Shown: positions 54,968-64,000 of the stretch, piece by piece
How the letters are laid out: each line of letters starts with the position of its first letter
Numbering within the stretch: the first letter of the stretch is position 1
Assembly (NCBI RefSeq): GCF_032854445.1
Contig: NW_027017969.1
Location: forward strand, 64,501-128,500
Reading direction: 5' to 3'
DNA length: 64,000 bases
Source: Liolophura sinensis
Taxonomy: Eukaryota > Mollusca > Polyplacophora > Chitonida > Chitonidae
Program-made: the position numbers and the translations under genes
Notes under the pieces: model-generated
What the model saw: the letters and a program-made list of their open reading frames with translations, nothing else
What the model was told of the DNA's origin: nothing
Database searches by the model: none

Positions 54968-54994
54968 TCTGATCCTGTACGTTTACATCAGTGT
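54968..54994 (-). pseudogene. Remnant 3' end of an ankyrin exon
   Basis: Only the last nine codons remain (TDVNVQDQ reading), next to ATTCGTGG where the donor GTnCGTGG would be expected. Both the rest of the exon and the GT are gone. Confidence 0.65.
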
Positions 54995-55248
54995 AATTAC
55001 AAACAGGAATCGGTAAAAAATTTTACATCAAAAAGCTCCATAGAACATGGTATGTTTCATCAAAAACAGACCAAGTTCCTCAATTTCAGCACCTGCATGC
55101 TATTTATATATGATAGCTGTAAGTCCATTCCACAGAACATCAAGACAAAGCGTCTTCCGTGATGTTTTGTCATCACCCTTAAACAGATATATGGTTAAAA
55201 AATATATAAAATCTTATTAAATCCTCTTACAGATATGCAAAGACTTAT

Positions 55249-55347
55249 CTTATTTTGAATGTTGACATCAGCATTCCGCTCACCAAGAATACGAACAATG
55301 TCCACGTTACCACGAGATGACGCGACGTGTAAAGGTGTTTTCCCATC
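55249..55347 (-). CDS. ASB-like gene, ankyrin exon with non-GT donor
   Basis: 99 nt, phase 0, acceptor AATATGTAACAG. It encodes DGKTPLHVASSRGNVDIVRI then LGERNADVNIQNK, a clean ankyrin unit with TPLH and a GN turn. The base after the exon is not GT: the intron begins ATAAGTCT where the sister exon at 39,563 has GTAAGTTA. One G-to-A change thus removes the canonical donor. Splicing may skip this exon (frame stays intact because the exon is 33 codons) or the base may be an assembly or allelic difference. Confidence 0.75.
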
Positions 55348-55489
55348 CTGTTACATATTATAAAGGCGAGAACTCAGTGGTAGCCATTGATATGCGGCAG
55401 GTATATGGTATGGCTGATGGCAAGAGCACTCAGTCACCGGCTGAACATAATAAAAGAATCGTATCGTAATTGTAAAAAAGTGAATCTTA

Positions 55490-55605
55490 AGGAATACTTC
55501 ACTTGCACGACGGCGACCGGCATTATGATGGGGGTGTGGGGTGGGGGGGGGGGGTGTGCGGTGGGGAGATCGGGTAGAGCCCGAGGAAAACCCGCAACTA
55601 TTCAC
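55490..55605 (-). mobile_element. SINE family 1 fragment with G-run
   Basis: Reversed body (ACTTGCACGACGGCGACCGG, CATTATGATGGGGGTGTGGG) expanded by a G-rich tract, then CCCGAGGAAAACCC. The head is missing. Confidence 0.65.
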
Positions 55606-55699
55606 AAGGGGCTAATATGCAATGCAAGATGCGACCAGAGAAGTAGCCGACATAAGATATGTACTGAGGTTCTGATCGCTCCGCCTGCAGGGAGCCTTT

Positions 55700-57000
55700 A
55701 AGCAATTCACTTGTGACAATTACTCAACTTGCCGGAACAATACACAAAATCACTTATGCTAAGTTAGATAAAAAGGAAATCAAAACTCAAGACAAATAGT
55801 TGCTAAGTACATTATTAGCTCCACGAGTGAAGATGACGGCTTATTAAGCAATGTGCTAAGGTACCGAGCAGGCCTGTATGCTTGGTAATTTAATATATCG
55901 TCAGATCAACTGATCTACACACATGCGGCTAGTACAATGTAAGCGTTGGAAAGATGTGCTTGTTACAGGTTACATACAGGTTACCTTGTTACAGGTTACA
56001 TAAACAATTTACATGAATTAATTGTTATGACGAACCAAAAGTATTTGTATTACGCGGCATGGTGCTTCGAAATCGTTTAGTTTTTGACATATGTGCGTAT
56101 GGCCGTAGTCTTGACAAACTCACAGATCGAAAGTGAAAAACACTTGTTCAAGATGGTCGATAGCCCTCTAACACGAGATGACATGCACTTCTTACGTTTT
56201 CACTAACAATTCTCTACTTTAAGTACGATACACTTAAATCAGTCACAATTCTGCCAGATGACGATTTGTTTCAAGTTTCAAGACCAATGACTCAGATGTT
56301 TTTATATTTTGATTTGAAGCCAGGTGATCCTGTGGACCAGAATCTGTAATGTGATGGTTCACGTTCCTTTCTCACAACCATGGGTTAGTACCCCGATGAT
56401 CAACATTGTCATAATATTACCATGGCTGAATTTAGTCTCTGGAAAACATTTTTGGGGATTCTGTTCCGAATCTTCACTAGGGGTCATGGGCCTTGATTAA
56501 AGTGTTGTATTTGGGGAACCACATATAGAAACAACTCAACTGTTTTTTAAGAAAAAAAGTGGATGAAGACTAAGACTTTATTATTCATAAAACTTCTTTT
56601 AAGTATTTTATTTAAACCATCATTTAACCATCTTGTCTTTTGCTGCGCCCCTGTTCATTTATAATCAGTCTTTGTCTTTTATCTTCTTGCTTACACGAAT
56701 TTTCTTACTGTTGCAAGAAGAGTAATAGACACATTTCAGAGGCCTTGACTCTAGTTGTTGTTACCCCACGTGATGAGATCCTGTTTCACTATGTGAAACG
56801 ACAAAAAGGAAATAAAAGAAGCGAATAGGCTTATTGCTGAATAATGTTTCTGTGCGTAAGTGTGTCCTTTTTTATCATAGATTTAAACCAGACATAGCAT
56901 GTTTACAAACAAAATCTTTTTGGGAAATATGATTTTAGATTCCTTGGATATCTAGTCATAAAAGACGACAGGGTATGTGCAAGTAGAATATTTATGTATG
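55700..57000. other. Intron DNA, nothing recognised
   Basis: No exon or known repeat was identified. A short direct repeat (CTTGTTACAGGTTACAT) lies at ~55,959 and ~55,984. Confidence 0.4.
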
Positions 57001-57055
57001 CTTGGGGTTTTAACGACGTACTGAACAATTTTTCAGTCGCGGAGTCATTACGTTT
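57001..57055 (-). mobile_element. SINE family 2 tail fragment
   Basis: GCTTGGGGTTTTAACGACGT then ACTGAACAATTTTTCAGTC is the reversed 3' end of the family represented at 27,696-28,058. Confidence 0.7.
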
Positions 57056-57084
57056 GTGTACATATACTGTGTGTTCTTGGGGCA

Positions 57085-57150
57085 GGAGAAATCCATGGCC
57101 TTTCATTCACTGAAGTGAAGTCCATGGCCTCTCATTCACTAAAGTGAAGT
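57085..57150. repeat. ~29-bp direct duplication
   Basis: TCCATGGCCTTTCATTCACT plus GAAGTGAAG is repeated immediately with two changes (CCTCTC, AAA for GAA). Confidence 0.8.
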
Positions 57151-57499
57151 TGCCCTCATTTAAATGTATTAAATCACGTTTTCCGAGAGTGAAGGTCAGT
57201 GACATGTCCGTGAATGGTCTAATCTTATATCACCTATAGAAGAAATCGTCTTCGTGTCAGCACGGCTGCGGTATATAAGCTTCGTCATCACGCTTGCTTT
57301 ACTGTACACATAAAAATGTTCAAAAACCAACTCTTTTGACAGCCATTGGAACTGCGGGGATTTTCAGCGAATCATTACAAGGGTGTATTTCCTTGTTCTG
57401 GTGCAAATACATGTGAGTTGGGATCCGATTCATTCTTTGACACAACATTATACAACTGCAGTTATGTGACGTGCTTTCTTCATGATGTCTTCCGAAACA

Positions 57500-59130
57500 A
57501 TTGATCGTTGACACATTAATGTTAAGGACTCTGGCGACAGCTCAAAGGGTCCTGCAAGGCTGAGCCTGCCCATGGCGCACTCTTGTTGGATTTGTGGCTG
57601 CTTTGGCATCGCCTTTTTTGACAGAACTTGTACTGTATGCTAAGTCTTTTGTACACGTGAAGGTAAGGAATGCCAGGAAAGACTACAAATCACTGAATAC
57701 TACAGATAGGGCCACACCCTTCTGACAAGTCAAAGTGGTACACAAGCGTGAAATCGACAAAACCTTTGGAGACTGGAATGTACTGTGGTGTAGGGTTTTG
57801 CTCTTTGTCAGCTCTCGGTAGTGTAGGTGGCAAAAATCACAGCATTATCTAACAAAATATTGCAAAAACAAGAGCAGAGTTTATATCATTATTATGTGTA
57901 TATACACTGCATAATTTTCATTACACCTGCATTTGAAAGTTGTGTTGTTTAAATTCCTGTCACTGAAAAAAGCTAATGTGCCTGTTGGTAAAGTGAAGCC
58001 CGATTTGGAGACGAATGCTGCCTATTTAGGGGAAAAACGCTCAGGGTATCAAAGTAGATGTTGTACATCGCTATCTTGATTAAATGAAGATGGTAAAAAA
58101 GCCAGACTATAGAGATTTTAATACCTTATTTCTTATTATTTGCACCCTGTATAGGATACAACAGTAACTGACACAAATGGTAGAACCATGCATGATGTTA
58201 TCAAGGATTGGAATCAGTACACCACAAATCATCGAAAGGATCCTGCTAGCCGTGTAGAGGCCACACCCTCACAGTGGATTTAGTGACTAGTAAATAGTAT
58301 GTAGGGCGAACTTCGCCTGTTTGTGCGTAAATAAAACGTGCAGGCACTAGCTCAGCTTAAGTTAATACAAAACAGAACCGAAAAAAGCACCATTTCATTA
58401 AATGGCATCATGTCACAAAAATGAATGTGACAGTTGCAACTCGCCCTAGCATTGTACACTCAAATTCTGATGCTTGTATTTAAATAATCAGACAGAACGC
58501 CTTGACAGAACAGGAAACTTGGATATTTTTTTGGCCGAACGGACTAAGAGGTCAATCTGAATGCAAGCCAGGAGGAAATACAAGACTATAAGGGAAATGT
58601 TCCACATGAGAACTAGTTATATTAAGGCCCATTGCAAAACGATTAGCTCCCGTTTTACATACAAGATACATGATTTATCCTGTTAATATATATATTTATA
58701 TTATTCAATCACAAAACATAAATAACAGAAAAACGGTAACAAGTCTTGGGTGTGCTACATTCGGAAATACAACAATACAAATACGAGTGTTGCGGTAGAC
58801 CTATGTTGGTAAATTATGGTTTCAGAGATCTGACTACATCATATTGGAGAGTTGGGGTAGTTGGAGATATGCAACCACCGAGATAAGCCCTGCTGATGAT
58901 TTAACTAGAGGTTTAGCTGCTGAGGAATTAGGGTGTCGGAGGTCACACAGACCGTCTTTGCTTAAGAGCCATTATGCACCTGACCAGTTGAGCCTGGATT
59001 TTGTGTAAATCGTGGAATATCGGAGTTTAAGAGTGTCAATGCTTTGTGCGTTGCTCAAAAACTAATACCTTTTCTTGCTGTAGAGAAGTATTCTAGATGA
59101 TGTCGTTTGTTACATGTGACTGCATATCGC
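57500..59130. other. Intron DNA with one possible coding scrap
   Basis: Mostly unrecognised. Around 58,155-58,280 a plus-strand frame after a TATAG acceptor-like site reads TDTNGRTMHDVIKDWNQYTT and ends RVEATPSQW; it looks coding-like but is unassigned and stops at once. Confidence 0.3.
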
Positions 59131-59239
59131 CTTTAATTCATTGCTAAACTGCGACGCAGATATAAGTATAGCATTTCAGAAATATTGCATGTTAATGAAA
59201 TATAGCAAGGTAGATTATATTTTGATTAAACTAGTTCAG

Positions 59240-59415
59240 GTTAGCTTGGTCGATTGGGAAAAAAGGTTTTCGGATCTTAGTTCATTTTTGCAAGATGACG
59301 TGATCCGTGTGGGAGGTAGGCTTAAATGATCTGATTTGATGAGAAACATCCTATTTTGTTTCCAAGGGAACAGCCAAAGAACCATGCACGTGCATATATA
59401 ATACATGATGTATAT
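59240..59415 (+). pseudogene. BEL/Pao-type retrotransposon pol scrap
   Basis: LSSFLQDDVIRVGGRLK in one frame, followed after a frame change by KHPILFPREQPKNHARAYII. This order resembles the segment before the integrase zinc-binding domain in BEL/Pao elements ('LSPFLD..G.LRVGGRL ... KHPI.LP'). Only ~55 codons survive. Confidence 0.6.
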
Positions 59416-60299
59416 ATTTATACATAAACACATATATATAGTTGCTAGTTAAATATAAATAAATCAGTAAACAAACTACTAAGACTGGATGAATCTTTTT
59501 ATGATTAGGAGATATTTATGGACAATTTTAAGTCATTTTGGAGATCCATATCATGAGACCCAAACAAGAGAACAGAAGAGAAGTGTATAGGACAGGAATT
59601 TAAAAGAAAAGAAAAATAAACTCCTGGGCACAAGATGTTTGGAGTGTTTGTGAACATGTGCTTCCTGAGGAAGGCGAACTCAGGTATTTATGGGTTTTTA
59701 TTGCTGATAGACAATGGCTACAACACAGGTCAGGTATTATACCGTAACTGGATCAACGTGAAGAGCGCCCAGTCCCATCCTGATCCTACTTTTACTTCTA
59801 TTCCTAAGTATATCGCACTCCAACTTCAATATTTCTATTTAAGGATGTCTCAGAGAGATATGGTGGACAGAGACCATTTACAAATTTTTAGAATTTCAAT
59901 AATTTGTTTCTTCGCTGGCGGACATAAAGCTGCTACCAACCGAAGACCTTCATAAGGGCACTGTTCGACGTTCGACGTAGACCTCGAGTACAAATTAGGG
60001 TTGCTTGAATCTGAACATGTTCCGGCTTTTGTACAAGATTAACACTGCTATTATCAAAAGTAACGTAAGCGTGCTCTAGAGTCGCACGGATTGTATTAAA
60101 ATAATGGGTACAATAATCATTTTCTACCTAATGTTCTTTTAGCCCCTGTCATAAAACTTACTCTTTTTTAATACTTTTACGAGTTATACCTTGGACGTGC
60201 AGATACAATTCGCCATTTTCCCGTAGTGTAATGCCAAGGTGTTTATGAAAACGACCAATCTTCACTTTTACCTCATCCAAGAATAACGTGGAATAGTTT

Positions 60300-60640
60300 G
60301 GCTCTTTTGCATTGTCTTAATGTGATTGTATGTTAAATGTGATGACAGCACTGCATTTTGGGTATTTCTAGACCAGCCACGTCTATTGAATTGTAGTGAT
60401 CATCACGGTATTTTTTAACCTAACTCTGCTTAAACCATGGTGCCATGGGGCGTGTGAATTGCTATTATTTATGCATTTACATGAACAGTTAGAATAAAAT
60501 CCTGACTAAGGTAAACTGACCAGAGGTCTTAATTCAGCCGTTACATATAACCATTTCAGCCGTTACATATAACCATTTGCCAACTATCACAGTGTCGTCG
60601 ATGCTCTGGCTTTACTGTCTATGTTCTCTATGTGCGTCTT
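60300..60640. repeat. Third copy of 26-kb dispersed repeat
   Basis: Matches 26,040-26,330 in order, with a local duplication of the 23-bp stretch containing CAGCCGTTACATATAACCAT. Confidence 0.65.
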
Positions 60641-60753
60641 TAATGATATTTTATCACTTTTAAAAGAAATAAACAATTATACACTTTTTAAGCATTATAG
60701 GTAACTAGCCACTCTTTCCACCAGTCTGATAAACGTTGAAGATCTCTATCACT

Positions 60754-61200
60754 TTAATCTTCGGAATTGCTGTTTACAGATTCAAAAAGAGACGTGTCGT
60801 CAGCAAAGATATTAATTTTACATTCAGTACCAATGTTAATATCAGCAACGAAGATGATAAATAGAAGTGGACCAAGGACAGAGTCTCGGGTCACCCAGGA
60901 GTAAACATGCTCAGTGTCTGACTCAATTCCATCTATAGAAACACGAATGAACCCGTTAAACCAATATTTTTCTAAGCACCTTAACAAGCAACCTGCCATT
61001 CCCAATTGTCTCAATTTATACAAAATGTCCAACATGCCATACTTTATCTACGGCTTTGCTAACGTCTAAAATTACAAGACAGGCTCCTTCTCCTCTATCC
61101 AAGGCTTGGTACATAGTGTGTACTATTTGCGACAATTGGTAAATCGTAGTCTTTCTCCTTAAAACTACAATTGTAGTTTAATATATGTCACTGTCCTTAC
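60754..61200 (-). pseudogene. Non-LTR reverse transcriptase fragment
   Basis: Minus-strand frames give ACLVILDVSKAVDKVWHVG (motif A, catalytic D), then LYKLRQLGMAGCLLRCLEKY and RDSVLGPLLFIIFVADI (PQGSxLGPLLF block, here RDS for QGS). INIFADDTSLFESV (motif C, catalytic DD) follows. It is a different LINE lineage from the one at 42-48 kb. One stop/frame change near 61,030; no endonuclease found beside it. Confidence 0.75.
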
Positions 61201-61882
61201 AATACTCGTAAAATCGTTTGTAAACAATTTTATTTGATATGTTTAATATATGACTTAGGCGAGAATCAGGCGGATAGGTTTCTGTTCACCGGGAGAAATC
61301 AAACAGCTTCTTCACTGTAGGCGCAATACATAAGACAGTGTTTTAACATGAAGTTAGAAATCATATCGATACCACAGGCATTACAGACTATTTTCCGGAC
61401 ACCATCTGTAAAAATTATTAGCAAAAAAATTGTTTGGTCACATGACATTTTCACCCAATGGTCAGACTGTAATATTTCCAAAAGAGGAAGTTCTCATGGT
61501 AAACCGCTACATCCTACGCGCTGCACAACTGCAATTTAAATTTCAGTTCAATCGCGTCAGCCGTTTCGTCGGATAAGATTTTTTATTCCGACAAAATTCA
61601 AGAAGATCGCCAAGTCATGTGACCGAAATTCCACAAAAGTTTTGATACACGACTTCAAGTCCTTACCTAAAATACATCTAAGTTTCATGAAAATTCAACT
61701 GATCATTTCCCCCAGAAACGTGTTACAGTTTTGTCCGAAAATAATAATGCAGACACCAAAAATGACGGGTTTTGGAACACCTTTTGCAATTTTTGTTTCT
61801 ATTTAAATAAAATCTGCACCTCACAGCGAAAAGCTGACTGCACATTCGTAATCTTGATGTCAAAGTGCACTGAACAACGTTT

Positions 61883-63255
61883 TAGTTACGTTATTTGAAA
61901 CGGCCACTAAACTTGACCCACTTTTGCGCTATTTTTGTTGGCCAGCGAAAACATAAATATGCATGTGGAATGCTTTCTCCTTAAAATATAAATGCCAGCC
62001 AATGATGATCACGTGTATCAAATTTAACGATAATCTGTTGAGCGGTTTTCGAGAAGAAAATTGTTAAAAAAAGTTTTCATTAATATCCAATATGGCCACC
62101 AAGTAAAGTAACACTAGCTACCCAAAAGTTTCGATGCACAACTTCGAGTCACACATACCTAAGTTTCTTGAAAATATGGCCTGAATGACTTCAACCCCGA
62201 ATAAATCTCTAAGTAAGGTAAATTGACAAGAGGTCGTATTTCACAACTACAGAGGAGTTTAGGCGAGCATCACTCTGTCGTCTATGTTTTGATTTTACTG
62301 TCTACGCTATAGTCGTTTATATTTGTTACCTAATATGTGTTAGGTAAGGGGATATATGGAAAGTAGCCATTATGTTCCTTTAAGGACAATATTATGACAA
62401 CACATCTTTTTTGTCTGATCCTGCATGACTATAATGCTGGCCAGTTTAGTAAAAGTGAAATATTCCTGAGTACAACTGAAAACACCACTCAAATAAATAA
62501 ATAAATTCTGGCAATGCAAGAGAACATATTTCTCATATCGAAGATAACTGTTGCTATAAAAGACTTGTAGTAAAGTTTATCTTGGTTGGTATTTTGTACA
62601 GCCCACCTAGCAAAGACGTCATCGACTTTAACAAACCTATATCATCTATTTTACAGGGTCAGTGTCACCGGAAAAGAAAAAGTGTACTTTTTCATATGGG
62701 TACTCTTAAAAGTGCTCACCATCAGCCAATTCATTGACATCATCGTGTCATGTCAATTCTTCCCCCCAAATCTCGAAACCAACAAGAGTTCGGCCTGGCT
62801 CTGGCATTTTAATTCATGTCTTGACAAACTTTATATCTGAGATATTGTTAACTGACGTCAGTGACCAATTCCTGACCTTCCATATTTTTAAAACTTCATA
62901 CCCACCCAAAGCAAAAGTACGCATTAACATTTTAAGAAAGTTTACCAAAACCCAACAGGAAATTTTTAAACAACACATTTAAGAGATTAACTGCTTTACG
63001 ATTCTAAGAGAAACTTATGATGTCAACATGGCTGTTAGTGCTTTCTGTGAATAGTTAATCGACATTTACAATAGCTGTTTCCCATTCTAGCACATCTACT
63101 ATGTTTTAGCAAAATACTTGAAAAATTGCTACTACGTCAGATTCTGCCTACTTTGAGACAAATAGTATAACTGACCCTCATCACTATGGTTTTAGATCTA
63201 ATCAAGCCACCATATATGCCAATTGCTCTCTTTACCAAAAAGTAATTACTGCCAA
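61883..63255. repeat. Segmental duplication copy B
   Basis: Colinear with 40,670-41,852 plus 48,520-48,680. It continues to the ankyrin exon at 63,529 (copy of 48,933) and on to 64 kb (copy of 51,950-52,250 and 53,040-53,222). Copy B lacks the SINE+LINE insertion, the 49.1-51.9-kb block and ~0.8 kb before the last exon. Confidence 0.8.
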
Positions 63256-63260
63256 GGAAA
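62575..63260 (+). pseudogene. Old LINE relic: endonuclease to RT start (copy B)
   Basis: KFILVGILYSPPSKDVIDFN, EILLTDVSDQFLTFHIFKTS, then near 63,110-63,230 shifted frames with SITDPHHYGFRSNQATIYAN (RT block with GFR). Middle sequences are missing. Orientation is opposite to the ASB-like gene. Shared with copy A, so it predates the duplication. Confidence 0.6.
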
Positions 63261-63528
63261 GCATAAAGTATAGAAAAAAAGAACAAAAACAAAAACGCAT
63301 AAAGTGAAAAGGAAAACCCGGTAACGCACGCTGTGAGTGATGGTGTATAGATGAAAAACTAAAATGTTACTCTTTCTGGTGATGGGTACATGATTACGGT
63401 TAGGTTTTAGACAAGCCTCTATTCCTATCCTGGCTGAAACGATACGTCTTTTGACTAAATGTTTTGAATTCAATACCTAAAAAATGAAACAAAAGTGCGG
63501 TAAACTTTCGCAACCCAGAAGCACGTAC

Positions 63529-63627
63529 CTGATCATGTACGTTTATATCAGCCTTCTTCTCTATCAGAAGACAGAGGAGATCCATGTCATCACCTGGCAC
63601 TGCCTGGAGTAGCGGTGTTTGTCCTCT
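63529..63627 (-). CDS. ASB-like gene, ankyrin exon
   Basis: 99 nt, phase 0, acceptor CTATGTTTACACAG, donor GTACGTGC. It encodes RGQTPLLQAVPGDDMDLLCL then LIEKKADINVHDQ. TPLL is nearer the consensus TPLH than its sister exon at 48,933. The replacement SR to PG in the helix-one end may weaken the fold. Surrounding intron is duplicated from (or to) 48.5-49.1 kb. Confidence 0.88.
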
Positions 63628-63957
63628 CTGTGTAAACATAGATGAACCGGTGGATATATACATGAAAATGTCTCAACAACACGTAGAGTTTACGTGCGTT
63701 TTCCACACTCATGCACAATCAACAATCCCGATTTTGAGCGAAGAATATTTAGAATATCCACCTCTGGGAAAGCACACCCATCATCCGGAGCCCATGGAGC
63801 TTGGCTTCCACATACTTCCCATTGTGAAGAAACGTTAGACGTCCACTAACATGGCGCCCAAATATACAAATATATACAAAATGATACATGGATGTAGTTG
63901 CCCTTGTACTTCCACCGATAACTACCTGTCAGTGAAACAACACAAGAAGTGTATTAC

Positions 63958-64000
63958 CTGATCCTGTACGATGACGTCAGCGTTCTGATCCACCAGAATA
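63958..64000 (-). CDS. ASB-like gene, ankyrin exon cut by window edge
   Basis: Only the 3' 43 nt are inside the window: reading ILVDQNADVIVQDQ before donor GTAATACA. It pairs with exon 53,124. The gene continues beyond the window, so its N-terminus, promoter and total repeat number are unknown. Confidence 0.85.

Noticed and set aside
58155-58280. Exon of a real plus-strand gene (TDTNGRTMHDVIKDWNQYTT)
   Set aside because: Short, ends in a stop without a donor, and has no partner exon in view; kept only as a possible scrap.

Overview
The window is animal nuclear DNA. It has spliced genes with GT-AG introns of kilobases, tRNA-derived SINEs, non-LTR and Penelope-like retroelements, Tc1-like transposons and a degraded Polinton. 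The two SINE families, with 3' tails resembling 'GAGTACGGCGTAAAACACC' and 'GTACGACGTTAAACCCC', are of a type I associate with molluscs and other lophotrochozoans. That placement is inference. No prokaryotic feature was seen.

Layout. (1) 1-5,586: a comparatively GC-rich, decayed stretch holding a Tc1-like transposase fragment, a ~20-bp degenerate minisatellite cut by a SINE, and coding-looking fragments I cannot name. (2) 5,587-15,180: a ~9.6-kb broken Polinton/Maverick bounded by ~250-bp inverted terminal repeats. It retains relics of the DNA polymerase B C-terminus (+) and, on the minus strand, the major capsid protein, packaging ATPase and several virion-type ORFs. A Penelope-like reverse transcriptase sits inside it. 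(3) 15,181-18,387: AT-rich DNA with a SINE, probably including the 3' UTR of the next gene. (4) 18,388 to beyond 64,000: one large minus-strand host gene. Ten supportable exons encode ankyrin repeats, nearly all exactly 99 nt and phase 0, followed by a terminal exon with a SOCS box, so the product is ASB-like and probably a Cullin-5 E3 substrate receptor. Several further exons are decayed.

The introns of this gene house most of the mobile DNA. In order these are: an apparently intact 4-exon DNA transposon with inverted repeats (19,223-23,375; 767-aa product), two SINE families, Ty3/gypsy and BEL/Pao relics, a Tc1-like element deleted for its catalytic core (37,146-38,484), and a nearly full-length I/Nimb-like LINE (42,283-48,180) abutting a SINE. 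SINE and LINE share one 13-bp target site present three times. A diverged segmental duplication (about 40.67-53.2 kb versus 61.88-64 kb) carries a pair of ankyrin exons and an older LINE relic. The LINE+SINE pair is in only one copy, which orders the events.

The strongest leads are the intact multi-exon transposon of uncertain superfamily, the frame-neutral ankyrin exon array, the SINE/LINE partnership evidence, and the TIR-bounded Polinton graveyard. All assignments come from reading the sequence and remembered family motifs; no database search was run.
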